Counted from the first letter of the stretch, positions 25,180 through 33,712 are shown. The stretch: 50,100 bases of DNA from Streptomyces sp. TRM70350 (GCF_019219825.1 NZ_JAHUXH010000043.1:1-50100), one strand, 5' to 3'. Notes: generated by a model from the letters alone, not told the origin. Numbers and translations are program-made.

Positions 25180-26565
25180 ATGAGCGAATACCGCATCGAA
25201 CGCGACTCCATGGGTGAAGTGCGTGTCCCCGCGGACGCCAAGTGGCGGGCGCAGACGCAGCGGGCCGTGGAGAACTTCCCCGTCTCCGGGCAGCGGCTGG
25301 AGCGCGCCCACATCGAGGCCCTCGCGCGCATCAAGGCCGCGGCCGCCGCCGTCAACGCCAGGCTCGGCGTCCTCGACAAGGACATCGCCGACGCCATCGG
25401 GGAGGCGGCGCGGGAGGTCGCGGAGGGGCGGTGGGACGAGCACTTCCCCGTCGACGTGTTCCAGACGGGCTCCGGCACCTCCTCCAACATGAACACCAAC
25501 GAGGTCGTCGCGACCCTCGCGAGCGAACGGCTCGGCCGGGACGTCCACCCCAACGACCACGTCAACGCGTCCCAGTCGTCCAACGACGTCTTCCCCTCCT
25601 CCCTGCACATCGCCGCCACCGCCGCCGTCCTGCACGACCTGATCCCGGCGCTGGAGCACCTCGCCGGCTCCCTGGAGCGCAAGGCGGAGGAGTTCGCCGA
25701 CGTGGTGAAGTCGGGGCGGACGCATCTGATGGACGCCACGCCCGTGACCCTGGGGCAGGAGTTCGGGGGGTACGCCGCCCAGGTGCGGTACGGCATCGAG
25801 CGGCTTCGGGCCTCGCTGCCCCGGCTCGCCGAACTGCCGCTCGGCGGCACCGCGGTCGGCACGGGGATCAACACCCCGCCCGGTTTCCCGGCGGCCGTGA
25901 TCGCGGAGGTCGCCCGCGCGACCGGCCTGCCGCTCACCGAGGCCCGTAACCACTTCGAGGCGCAGGGCGCCCGGGACGGGATCGTGGAGACCAGCGGGCA
26001 GCTGCGGACCATCGCCGTCGGGCTGACGAAGATCGCCAACGACCTGCGCTGGATGGCGTCCGGGCCGCGCACCGGGCTGGCCGAGATCAACCTGCCCGAT
26101 CTGCAGCCCGGTTCGTCGATCATGCCCGGCAAGGTCAACCCGGTCATCCCGGAGGCCGTGCTCATGGTCTGCGCGCAGGTCGTCGGCAACGACGCCACCG
26201 TCGCCACCGCGGGCGCGTCCGGCAACTTCGAGCTGAACGTGATGCTTCCGGTCATCGCGAAGAACGTGCTGGAGTCCATCCGGCTGCTCGCAGGCGTCTC
26301 CCGCCTGCTCGCCGACCGGACCGTCGACGGCATCACCGCCAACCGCGAACGGGCCCGCGAGTACGCCGAGTCGTCACCCTCCGTGGTGACACCGCTCAAC
26401 AAGTACATCGGGTACGGGGAGGCCGCCAAGGTCGCCAAGAAGTCCCTGGCCGAACGGAAGACGATCCGTCAGGTCGTGCTGGAGAGCGGGTACGTGGAGC
26501 GCGGCGACCTCACGGTGGAGCAGCTCGACGAGGCACTGGACGTCCTGCGGATGACGCGTCCGTAA
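25180..26565 (+). CDS. fumC: Class II fumarate hydratase
   Basis: 461 residues. The superfamily signature GSSIMPGKVNP is near residue 308; other landmarks are TGSGTSSNMNTNEV, NDHVNASQSSND and the catalytic SGRTHLMDATP region. This is the iron-free, oxygen-stable fumarase of the TCA cycle. 187 bases, including a terminator and a repeat, separate it from fumB, so it is probably transcribed from its own promoter near 25150. Confidence 0.95.
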   Translation: MSEYRIERDSMGEVRVPADAKWRAQTQRAVENFPVSGQRLERAHIEALARIKAAAAAVNARLGVLDKDIADAIGEAAREVAEGRWDEHFPVDVFQTGSGTSSNMNTNEVVATLASERLGRDVHPNDHVNASQSSNDVFPSSLHIAATAAVLHDLIPALEHLAGSLERKAEEFADVVKSGRTHLMDATPVTLGQEFGGYAAQVRYGIERLRASLPRLAELPLGGTAVGTGINTPPGFPAAVIAEVARATGLPLTEARNHFEAQGARDGIVETSGQLRTIAVGLTKIANDLRWMASGPRTGLAEINLPDLQPGSSIMPGKVNPVIPEAVLMVCAQVVGNDATVATAGASGNFELNVMLPVIAKNVLESIRLLAGVSRLLADRTVDGITANRERAREYAESSPSVVTPLNKYIGYGEAAKVAKKSLAERKTIRQVVLESGYVERGDLTVEQLDEALDVLRMTRP

Positions 26566-26647
26566 CCGGGCGCTGTGCCGTGTGACCGGCGCGTGAACCG
26601 TGGCGCGCGCCGCAGCGTCGTATGCCTGTGACACCTAATATCTGTGC

Positions 26648-27340
26648 ATGGCGGACGACGGAGCGGTGAGACGCGTGGAAGCGGGCGGAGCTACGGCCTT
26701 CTGGGCACCCGGCAGTCACATCCTGTGGCGTTACCGGGAGAACGCGGGCGACCGCTTCCACATAGCGCGCCCCGTCACCGTCGTACGCGACGACGCCGAC
26801 CTGCTCGCCGTCTGGATGGCGCCGGGCACGGAGTGCGTCAAGCCGGTGCTCACCGACGGTACGCCGGTGCACCTGGAACCCCTTCAGTCGCGCTACACCA
26901 AGCCGCGGACCGTGCAGCGCGACCGCTGGTTCGGCACCGGCGTGCTGAAGCTGGCCCGGCCCGGTGAGCCGTGGTCGGTGTGGCTGTTCTGGGAGCCCGG
27001 GTGGCGGTTCAAGAACTGGTACGTCAATCTTGAGGAGCCGCTGGAGCGTTGGAGCGGCGGGGTGGACTCGGAGGATCACTTTCTCGACATCTCCGTGCAC
27101 CCCGACCGCAGTTGGCACTGGCGGGACGAGGACGAGTTCGCGCAGGCCCAGCGGGACGGCCTGATGGACGCCGCGCAGGCCGAACGGGTCCGGGACGCGG
27201 GGCGGTCCGCGGTGGAGGTGATCCGCGCCTGGGGGCCGCCGTTCTCGGACGGCTGGCAGCACTGGCGCCCGGATCCGTCCTGGACCGTACCCTCACTTCC
27301 GGAGGACTGGCATCGTATGCCCGCGCATGTGTCCTCATGA
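26648..27340 (+). CDS. DUF402 (FomD/Ntdp-like) phosphohydrolase
   Basis: 230 residues. The beta-barrel core is recognisable: WRYRENAGDRFHIARPVTVV, then WSVWLFWEPGWRFKNWYVNLEEPL and the acidic metal-binding segment VDSEDHFLDISVHPDRSWHWRDEDEF. The DUF402 fold includes S. aureus Ntdp and fosfomycin-pathway FomD, both Mg/Mn-dependent phosphate hydrolases on nucleotides. Here the setting is core metabolism, not antibiotic synthesis, so a nucleotide clean-up role is the cautious inference. 82 bases after fumC. Confidence 0.82.
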   Translation: MADDGAVRRVEAGGATAFWAPGSHILWRYRENAGDRFHIARPVTVVRDDADLLAVWMAPGTECVKPVLTDGTPVHLEPLQSRYTKPRTVQRDRWFGTGVLKLARPGEPWSVWLFWEPGWRFKNWYVNLEEPLERWSGGVDSEDHFLDISVHPDRSWHWRDEDEFAQAQRDGLMDAAQAERVRDAGRSAVEVIRAWGPPFSDGWQHWRPDPSWTVPSLPEDWHRMPAHVSS

Positions 27341-27509
27341 GACCCTTGCTGCGCCCCGGGGCAGGAAACGTAGGATCGTCCTCCGCAAGGGCGCGCGGCG
27401 GCAACTCGCGGGGCGCACAGTGTGCTTGACCGGATGTCACCGAGGGGCGGCAGGACGTGAGCGAGGGGTACGAGGACACAGGGACAGCCTCTGACCACGC
27501 GGGAATTCC

Positions 27510-27535
27510 GTTCCTGGGGCATGTATTCCGGGTAT
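27510..27535 (+). promoter_or_regulatory. Possible sigma-B-like promoter before the PP2C gene
   Basis: GTTCC at 27510-27514 and GGGTAT at 27530-27535, 15 bases apart, resemble the S. coelicolor general-stress sigma consensus (G-rich -35, GGGTAC/T -10). Transcription would begin near 27543, which supports the ATG at 27594. The -35 box is not perfect. Confidence 0.4.
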
Positions 27536-27593
27536 CGGGACTTCTGCGGGACGAACTGCACGCGCGGTGCAAGGCGCGCACGGCCCCGGACGG

Positions 27594-29699
27594 ATGGATT
27601 CGACACGCGTGACGGAGCAGCCGACCTCTTTCGAGCGCCCCCAGGCGGGCACCGACCCCGCGGATCCCCGCGGGGCGCTCCTGCGTACCCCGGCGGCTCC
27701 GCTGACGCCCGGTGCCGCCGCCTTACCCGCACAGGCCCGCAGCGCCGGCGAGACGCCCCCGGGCCCGCCCGTGGCACCCAGCGACGGCACCGGACCCGAG
27801 CACTCCCAGCCGGCCGTCGACGAGGCCATGGGGGCACCTCCCGCGCGAGCGAAGCCGAGCGTGGGGGACCATCGCCCGCGCCCCGCGCCGGAGGTCATCC
27901 CGGCGCAGCCCGGCACCGACCCGGAGCGTTCCGGTCCCGACGGCCAGGACCGCCGTACCGGCCAGGCGGCCCCGCTCGGCAAGCCCACGCCGATGCGGCG
28001 GGACGGCGACCGGCTGCGCTTCGTGGGCGCGGCCACCCGGCGGATCGCCCGCGGCATCGACCTCGACGAGATCGTGATGGGGCTGTGCCGGGCGACCGTG
28101 CCGACCTTCTCCGACGCGATCCTCGTCTATCTGCGCGACCCGCTGCCGGTCGGCGACGAGCGGCCCACGGGCCCGGTCGTGCTGCGGCTGCGCCGCACCG
28201 ACCGGATCCCGGAGGAGCGGGACACCGAGGGCGGGTTCATGCCGGTGGCCCAGCCGGAGCCGTCGGAGCTGTCGACGCTGACCGCCGAACTGTGCGAGGT
28301 ACGGCCCGGTGGCGCGCTCGCCGAGGTGCTGCGCGGGGTACGTCCCGTGTTCGCCGACGCGCCCGCCGCCCGTGCCGCGCTGCCCGAACTGCTCGGCGAG
28401 GACGGCGAGGCGGTGATCCCCGCCGGCCAGCGGGCCATCCTCGCCCCGCTGCGCGGCCGCCGCCGTGTCATCGGCGCCGCGGTCTTCCTGCGCCGCCCGG
28501 AGCGGATGGCGTTCGAGGCGGACGATCTGCTCGTCGCCGCCCAGCTCGCCACGCACAGCGCGCTCGGCATCGACAAGGCGGTGCTGTACGGCCGGGAGGC
28601 GTACATCGCCGACGAGTTGCAGCGCACCATGCTTCCCGAGACCCTGCCGCAGCCGACGGGCGTCCGGCTGGCCTCGCGCTACCTGCCGGCCGCCGAGACC
28701 GCGCGGGTCGGCGGCGACTGGTACGACGCCATCCCGCTGCCCGGCAGCCGGGTCGCGCTCGTCGTCGGTGACGTCATGGGGCACTCCATGACGTCCGCCG
28801 CGATCATGGGCCAGCTGCGGACGACCGCGCAGACCCTCGCCGGGCTCGACCTGCCGCCGCAGGAGGTGCTGCACCACCTCGACGAGCAGGCGCAGCGGCT
28901 CGGCACCGACCGCATGGCGACGTGCCTGTACGCCGTCTACGACCCGGTGTCGCACCGGATCACCATCGCCAACGCCGGCCACCCGCCGCCGGTGCTGCTG
29001 CACCTGGGCGGGCGGGCCGAGGTGCTGCGGGTTCCCGCGGGCGCGCCGATCGGGGTCGGCGGCGTCGACTTCGAGGCCGTGGAGCTCGACGCGCCGGCCG
29101 GGGCGACGCTGCTGCTGTACACGGACGGGCTGGTCGAGTCCCGGCTGCGCGACGTGTGGACCGGCATAGAGCAACTGCGGGAGAAGCTCGCCGCGACCGC
29201 CCAGCTCACGGGGCCCGATCATCCGCCGCCGCTCGAAGCGCTGTGCGACGAGGTGCTGGACATGCTCGGGCCGGGCGACCGGGACGACGACATCGCCCTG
29301 CTCGCCGCCCGGTTCGACGGGATCGCGCCGAGTGATGTGGCGTACTGGACCCTGGAGCCGGAGGAGACGGCGCCGGGCAAGGCCCGGCGGCTGGCTCGGC
29401 GGGCGCTGGCCCGCTGGGGTCTGGAGGAGCTGACGGACTCCGTGGAGTTGCTGGTCAGTGAGGTGGTGACCAATGCGGTGCGGTATGCCTCGCGGCCGGT
29501 GACGTTGCGGTTGCTGCGGACCGATGTGCTGCGGTGCGAGGTGGGCGACGATGTGCCGCAGCTGCCTCGGCTGCGGCAGGCTCGGGCCACCGATGAGGGT
29601 GGGCGTGGGCTGTATCTGGTGAATCGGATGGCTCGGCGGTGGGGGGCCACTCGGCTGAGTACCGGAAAGGTTGTCTGGTTTGAGCTGAATCGCGGGTGA
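27594..29699 (+). CDS. GAF - PP2C phosphatase - HATPase regulator (RsbU-like)
   Basis: 701 residues from ATG 27594 (ATG 27567 is also in frame). Order: disordered Pro/Ala N-terminus (1-130); GAF-like domain (about 140-320, DGDRLRFVGAATRRIARGIDLDEI); PP2C/SpoIIE phosphatase (about 330-560) with VGGDWYDAIPL, VGDVMGHSM, TCLYAVYDP, NAGHPPPVLL, LYTDGLVE and DDDIALLAARF; HATPase_c anti-sigma-type kinase (about 580-701) with SELVTN-like VSEVVTNAVRYA and DEGGRGLYLV. Such proteins both dephosphorylate anti-anti-sigma factors and can bind sigma partners. No sigma gene is nearby. Residues about 79-92 are encoded by a REP-like repeat. Confidence 0.9.
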   Translation: MDSTRVTEQPTSFERPQAGTDPADPRGALLRTPAAPLTPGAAALPAQARSAGETPPGPPVAPSDGTGPEHSQPAVDEAMGAPPARAKPSVGDHRPRPAPEVIPAQPGTDPERSGPDGQDRRTGQAAPLGKPTPMRRDGDRLRFVGAATRRIARGIDLDEIVMGLCRATVPTFSDAILVYLRDPLPVGDERPTGPVVLRLRRTDRIPEERDTEGGFMPVAQPEPSELSTLTAELCEVRPGGALAEVLRGVRPVFADAPAARAALPELLGEDGEAVIPAGQRAILAPLRGRRRVIGAAVFLRRPERMAFEADDLLVAAQLATHSALGIDKAVLYGREAYIADELQRTMLPETLPQPTGVRLASRYLPAAETARVGGDWYDAIPLPGSRVALVVGDVMGHSMTSAAIMGQLRTTAQTLAGLDLPPQEVLHHLDEQAQRLGTDRMATCLYAVYDPVSHRITIANAGHPPPVLLHLGGRAEVLRVPAGAPIGVGGVDFEAVELDAPAGATLLLYTDGLVESRLRDVWTGIEQLREKLAATAQLTGPDHPPPLEALCDEVLDMLGPGDRDDDIALLAARFDGIAPSDVAYWTLEPEETAPGKARRLARRALARWGLEELTDSVELLVSEVVTNAVRYASRPVTLRLLRTDVLRCEVGDDVPQLPRLRQARATDEGGRGLYLVNRMARRWGATRLSTGKVVWFELNRG
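27829..27870. repeat. REP-like palindromic repeat inside a coding region
   Basis: The segment GGGGGCACCTCCCGC then GAGCGAAGCCGAGCGTGGGGGA is a palindrome-like unit I know from Streptomyces intergenic regions, usually outside genes. Here it lies in frame in the disordered N-terminal linker of the PP2C gene, coding for MGAPPARAKPSVGD. Confidence 0.7.
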
Positions 29700-29733
29700 G
29701 GTGCGCGGGTTCGCCGTGGGGCTTTTGACATAC

Positions 29734-29780
29734 GGCGACTGCGGGTCGTGTGTGGCTGATCGCGCCGTTCCCCGCGCCCC
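29734..29780. repeat. Common Streptomyces intergenic repeat (CTGCGGGTCGT family), copy 2
   Basis: CGACTGCGGGTCGTGTGTGG, then CTGATCGCGCCGTTCCCCGCGCCCC: the short form of the repeat at 21760-21834, without its inner hairpin. It follows the PP2C stop by 35 bases and precedes a terminator, the same setting as copy 1. Confidence 0.75.
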
Positions 29781-29793
29781 TTGGGGACGTGAA

Positions 29794-29821
29794 GGGCGCC
29801 CGGCGTTTGTGCCGGGCGCCC
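29794..29821. terminator. Bidirectional terminator between PP2C and PBP genes
   Basis: An 11-bp perfect stem (29794-29804 with 29811-29821) with a GTTTGT loop lies between two convergent genes. Confidence 0.88.
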
Positions 29822-29825
29822 TCTC

Positions 29826-32198
29826 TCATTGCTCGTCGTTCGGGAGGAACGGGGTCTCCGGTGTGGTCCCGTCCGTCGGTTCGTCGGTGGTCGGGGTCTC
29901 CGTCGGCTCCTGGGTCGTCGGGGTCTCCGTCGGCTCCTGGGTCGTCGGGGTCTCCGTCGGCTCCTCGGTGGCCGGGGTCTCCGTCGGCTCCTCGGTCGTC
30001 GGGGTCTCCGTCGGCTCCTGGGTCGTCGGCTCCTCGGTCGGTGTCTGGGTGTACGTCGGCTTCACCGCCGCGCCCTGCGTGGTCTCCAGGTCGAACTTGG
30101 TGACCTCGTCCAGCACGCCGAAGGTGTACGCCGCCCAGATGTGCGCCGGGAAACCACCACCGTCGACGCGGCCCTTGCCCGGGAGGGTGCCGGTGGCGCC
30201 CGCCATGTTCACCTGCTTGCCGGTCTTGGCGTCCTCGCCGAACAGGCCGACCGAGGTCACCAGGTTCGGGGTGTAGCCGATGAACCAGGCGGATCTGCCG
30301 TAGTCGGACGTACCGGTCTTACCGGCCACCTGCTGCCCCTGACGCGCGGGGTTGTCGCGCACCGACAGGCGGGCCGTACCGTCGTCGACCACCCCGGTCA
30401 GCACCGAGGTGACGGTGTCGGCGGCCTCGCGGCTGATGAGCTGGTCGCCGATGGGGTCCGGCAGGTCCACCTCGGCGTCCTTGTGCTCGGCCGAGGCCAG
30501 GATCGCCGGCGTGACCTTCTTGCCGTGGTTGTCGAGGGTGGCGTAGATCCCCGCCATCTCCAGCGGGCTCGCGCCCATGGAGCCGAGCGTCTGGGCCGGC
30601 ACCGCCTGCATGCCCTCGGTGTCCATGCCGAGCCTGTCGGCGACCTCCATCACCGTGTCCATGCCGACGTCGACGCCCATCTGCGCGAAGACGGAGTTGA
30701 TGGACTTGTTCATGGCGGTCTGCACGGTGACGTCGCCGTAGTCGGCCTCGTCCTCGTTCGGCGGTGCGAAGCCGACCTTCCTGCCGTTGTCCGTGACCTG
30801 GTGCCTGCTGTCACCGTCGTAGATCGTGTTCGCGGTGATCGGCTCGCCGTCCTGGGTCTCGGCGCCCTCCTCCACGGCGGCGGCCAGGATCACCGGCTTG
30901 AAGGTGGAGGCCGGCTGGTAGTCGCGGCGGGTCGCGTTGTTCCGGTAGTGCTTGACGTAGTCCACGCCGCCGTACATCGCGACGACCTTGCCGGTCTTCG
31001 GGTCGACGGACACGGCGCCGGGCTGGATGTTCCCGTCGACCTTCCGTTTCCCGGGGTCGAGCTTGCTGGTGAGTTCGTCCTTGGCGGCCTTCTCCAGCTG
31101 TTTCTGCTTCTTCTTGTCGATGTTCAGCGTCATGGTCCAGCCGCCGCGCTTGACCAGGGCGAGGGCGCTGTCCTGGTTCTCCGCCGCTCCCTGGGCCACG
31201 AGTTGGCGGGCCAGCTCCGCGTTGGCCGCGTCGACCAGGTAGCCGGCCTGGCCCTGCAGTCCGGGTGTGCCCTGCGGCGCCTTCGGCACCGGGAACTCCA
31301 TGCCCTGGCGCTCGGAGGCGTTCAGCCAGCCCTCCTCGACCATGTTGTCCAGGACGTAGTTCCAGCGGTTCTTCACCAGTTGCTTGCTGGTCTTCGAGGC
31401 GACCGCCCAGTCGTACTGGCTCGGCGCCTGGAGCAGCGCGGCGAGGTACGCGCCCTGCTCGACGGTGAGTTGGTCGGCGTCGACGCGGTAGTAGGCCTGC
31501 GCGGCGGCCTGGATGCCGTAGGCGTTGCGGCCGTAGTAGCTGGTGTTGATGTAGCCCGCGAGGATGTCGTCCTTGGACATCCGGCGGTCCACCTTCAGCG
31601 AGATCACCAGCTCCTTCAGCTTGCGGGTGACCGTCTGTTCCTGGCTGAGGTAGTAGTTCTTGACGTACTGCTGGGTGATCGTCGAACCGCCCTGTGCGCC
31701 CTTGCCGCTGAGCGTGTTGAACACACCGCGCGCCGTGCCCTTCAGGTCGACGCCGTTGTCCTGGTAGAACGTCTTGTTCTCGGCGGCCACGAAGGTCCGC
31801 TGGACGTCCTTGGGCACCCTGGCCAGGTCGACGACCTCCCGGTTGACCTCGCCCTCGCGGGCCAGGACCGTGCCGTCGCTGTACTTGTAGACGTTGCTCT
31901 GCTGCTTCGCCGCCGCGTTGCCCTCGGGGACCGGCACGAGCAGATAGAGCAGGATGAAGCCGCCGATGCCGAGCAGGCACAGGCCGAGGAACGTGCCGAG
32001 GATCTTCCTCCAGGTGAACAGCCTGCGTATGCCGGTCTTCCCGGACTTGCCGGGTTTGCCCCTGCGGCGGCCGGGACCGGTCGGGCCCGCCGGGCTCACA
32101 GCGCTGGGCGCGCCCGGCGCGCTTGACGAACGGCGGCGCTTCGGCGCCGCGCGGTGACCACCGCGCTGCCGCGCTCGTCTGTCTTCCGCTCGTCCCAT
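29826..32198 (-). CDS. Bifunctional (class A) penicillin-binding protein
   Basis: 790 residues. Cytoplasmic basic tail (1-60), membrane anchor at about 66-90 (LGTFLGLCLLGIGGFILLYLL), glycosyltransferase family 51 (AAENKTFYQDNGVD, GGSTITQQYVKN, DILAGYINTSYYGRNAYGIQAA), then transpeptidase with ASTFKP (SxxK), KSINSVF (SxN) and AGKTGTSDYGRSAWF (KTG). The outer end is a 70-residue Thr/Glu/Pro tail, (E/Q/D)EPTETPTT repeated five times. The protein polymerises and cross-links peptidoglycan. The tail may reach through the wall or hold glycans, by inference. Divergent from the SPFH gene. Confidence 0.93.
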   Translation of the reverse strand: MGRAEDRRARQRGGHRAAPKRRRSSSAPGAPSAVSPAGPTGPGRRRGKPGKSGKTGIRRLFTWRKILGTFLGLCLLGIGGFILLYLLVPVPEGNAAAKQQSNVYKYSDGTVLAREGEVNREVVDLARVPKDVQRTFVAAENKTFYQDNGVDLKGTARGVFNTLSGKGAQGGSTITQQYVKNYYLSQEQTVTRKLKELVISLKVDRRMSKDDILAGYINTSYYGRNAYGIQAAAQAYYRVDADQLTVEQGAYLAALLQAPSQYDWAVASKTSKQLVKNRWNYVLDNMVEEGWLNASERQGMEFPVPKAPQGTPGLQGQAGYLVDAANAELARQLVAQGAAENQDSALALVKRGGWTMTLNIDKKKQKQLEKAAKDELTSKLDPGKRKVDGNIQPGAVSVDPKTGKVVAMYGGVDYVKHYRNNATRRDYQPASTFKPVILAAAVEEGAETQDGEPITANTIYDGDSRHQVTDNGRKVGFAPPNEDEADYGDVTVQTAMNKSINSVFAQMGVDVGMDTVMEVADRLGMDTEGMQAVPAQTLGSMGASPLEMAGIYATLDNHGKKVTPAILASAEHKDAEVDLPDPIGDQLISREAADTVTSVLTGVVDDGTARLSVRDNPARQGQQVAGKTGTSDYGRSAWFIGYTPNLVTSVGLFGEDAKTGKQVNMAGATGTLPGKGRVDGGGFPAHIWAAYTFGVLDEVTKFDLETTQGAAVKPTYTQTPTEEPTTQEPTETPTTEEPTETPATEEPTETPTTQEPTETPTTQEPTETPTTDEPTDGTTPETPFLPNDEQ
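29895..30029. repeat. 27-bp tandem repeat, five units, in the PBP tail
   Basis: GGTCTCCGTCGGCTCCTGGG plus TCGTCGG repeats five times with few changes (one unit has GTGGCCGG). It encodes a 9-residue unit EPTETPTT(E/Q). Being in frame, copy number can vary between strains by slippage without breaking the gene. Confidence 0.9.
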
Positions 32199-32383
32199 GA
32201 GTCCGTTCGCTCCGCTCCGCTCTCGGCTGTCACATCGGTTTCGTGGCTCAGGTCAGCTCAGAAAGCTAACACCGCTCTCTATGACAAAGTCCGACTCATT
32301 CGGTCTTTTGCGGGCGTGACAATCAGCACGCTTCCCTACGGAACCGACGCCCGGGAGGGGGTTGGGGTTGCCGTGGCGGGGTA

Positions 32384-32397
32384 AAGTGATATCACTT
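32384..32397. promoter_or_regulatory. Perfect 14-bp palindrome before the SPFH operon
   Basis: AAGTGATATCACTT is a perfect palindrome, about 36 bases before the SPFH start and next to a TTGACC -35-like word. The operon's second gene encodes a ribbon-helix-helix protein, a class that usually binds short palindromes in its own promoter, so it is the prime candidate to bind here. Confidence 0.6.
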
Positions 32398-32432
32398 AGC
32401 TTTGACCTAGATAGAACGAACGGGGGACTTCT

Positions 32433-33377
32433 GTGTCCACTATGTCCACGCATGACGCACCGGCCGTCGCCGACGTCCCTGCGATGCCCGCCCCGCGCGT
32501 CCGTGAGTTCCAGGCGCACAGCATCGGCGGCGGACTCGCCCTGCTCCTGGGCCTGATCGGGCTGCTGGGCGGCATCGCCATGGTGGTCGCCGCCACGACC
32601 GTCTCCGCGACCGGCGCCAAGGCAGCGCTGATCGTCCTCGGCGTCCTGGTCGCCATCAGCGCGTTCGTCGCGATGTGCGGGCTGAACATGGTGGCGCCGG
32701 GCGAGGCCCGGGTCGTCCAGCTCTTCGGCCGCTACCGGGGCACGATCCGGCAGGACGGCCTGCGCTGGGTGAACCCGCTCACCTCGCGCACCAAGATCTC
32801 CACCCGCGTCCGCAACCACGAGACGGCGGTGCTGAAGGTCAACGACGCCTACGGCAACCCGATCGAGCTCGCCGCGGTCGTGGTGTGGAAGGTCGAGGAC
32901 ACCGCGCAGGCCACGTTCGAGGTCGACGACTACATCGAGTTCGTCTCCACCCAGACCGAGGCGGCCGTACGGCACATCGCCATCGAGTACCCGTACGACG
33001 CCCACGAGGAGGACGGCCTCTCCCTGCGCGAGAACGCCGAGGAAATCACCGAGAAGCTCGCAGTCGAACTGCACGCGCGCGTGGAGGCGGCCGGCGTGCA
33101 GATCATCGAGTCCCGCTTCACGCACCTCGCCTACGCGCCCGAGATCGCCTCGGCGATGCTCCAGCGGCAGCAGGCCGGCGCGGTCGTCGCGGCCCGGCGG
33201 CAGATCGTGGACGGCGCGGTCGGCATGGTGGAGATGGCGCTGGCCCGGCTGACCGAGCGGGACATCGTGGAGCTGGACTCCGAGCGGAAGGCGGCGATGG
33301 TGTCCAACCTGATGGTGGTGCTGTGTGGCGACCGGGCCACCCAGCCGGTCGTCAACACCGGGTCCCTCTACCAGTGA
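32433..33377 (+). CDS. SPFH/band-7 (stomatin-like) membrane protein
   Basis: 314 residues from a GTG at 32433 with GGGGGA upstream. Two close membrane segments (about 33-55 and 62-82) precede the SPFH domain: NMVAPGEARVVQLFGRYRGTIRQDGLRWVNP, then YGNPIELAAVVVWKVEDTAQA and a helical LQRQQAGAVVAARRQIVDGAV. SPFH proteins form membrane scaffolds and often handle protease or secretion partners. Its stop overlaps the RHH gene start by four bases (GTGA). Confidence 0.9.
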   Translation: MSTMSTHDAPAVADVPAMPAPRVREFQAHSIGGGLALLLGLIGLLGGIAMVVAATTVSATGAKAALIVLGVLVAISAFVAMCGLNMVAPGEARVVQLFGRYRGTIRQDGLRWVNPLTSRTKISTRVRNHETAVLKVNDAYGNPIELAAVVVWKVEDTAQATFEVDDYIEFVSTQTEAAVRHIAIEYPYDAHEEDGLSLRENAEEITEKLAVELHARVEAAGVQIIESRFTHLAYAPEIASAMLQRQQAGAVVAARRQIVDGAVGMVEMALARLTERDIVELDSERKAAMVSNLMVVLCGDRATQPVVNTGSLYQ

Positions 33378-33619
33378 CCGATCCTTCCGAGGCTTCCTCG
33401 AAGCGGCGGCCGCAGCAGCAGCGCAAGCAGGTGCTGCTGCGGCTGGACCCGTCGGTGTACGAGTCGCTCGCCCGCTGGGCGTCGGACGAGCTGCGGTCGG
33501 CCAACGCGCAGATCGAGTTCCTGCTCCGCAAGGCCCTCAAGGAGGCGGGCCGGCTGCCGGGGGACGCCGGTCCCCTGCCCCGCCGGGGCCGACCGCCACG
33601 GGACTCAGAGCCGCAGTAG
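33374..33619 (+). CDS. Ribbon-helix-helix (Arc/CopG-like) DNA-binding protein
   Basis: 81 residues from a GTG at 33374 inside the SPFH stop codon region. After a Ser/Lys/Gln tail, the core KQVLLRLDPSVYESLARWASDELRSANAQIEFLLRKAL matches Arc-like proteins: a beta strand (VLLRLD) that would read DNA, and two helices with the conserved RSANAQIE turn. The C-terminus is basic and disordered. No toxin gene follows, so it is not an antitoxin in the usual sense; regulation of its own SPFH operon is the best inference. Confidence 0.85.
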   Translation: MTDPSEASSKRRPQQQRKQVLLRLDPSVYESLARWASDELRSANAQIEFLLRKALKEAGRLPGDAGPLPRRGRPPRDSEPQ

Positions 33620-33675
33620 CAGAACCGTGACAATCGGCCCCCACCAGCGGCGACGTACCGCATGCCCTGAGCTGC

Positions 33676-33712
33676 ACACTGCGCGTATACACACGACGTA
33701 TACCCGCTGTGT
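33676..33712. promoter_or_regulatory. Long inverted repeat, likely PadR operator
   Basis: Positions 33676-33690 and 33698-33712 are inverted copies, 13 of 15 matching, with GTATAC at each inner edge and a 7-base spacer. The dyad ends 12 bases before the PadR start codon, as expected for PadR autoregulation. Confidence 0.75.

Noticed and set aside
23247..26438. Open frame of over 1000 codons on the minus strand across both fumarase genes
   Set aside because: It is antisense to two clear enzymes and its sequence has no domain; long antisense frames are normal in high-GC DNA with few stop codons.
29895..30029. Regular 27-bp repeats looked at as a CRISPR array
   Set aside because: Repeats are contiguous without spacers and lie in frame in a protein tail; no cas genes are near.
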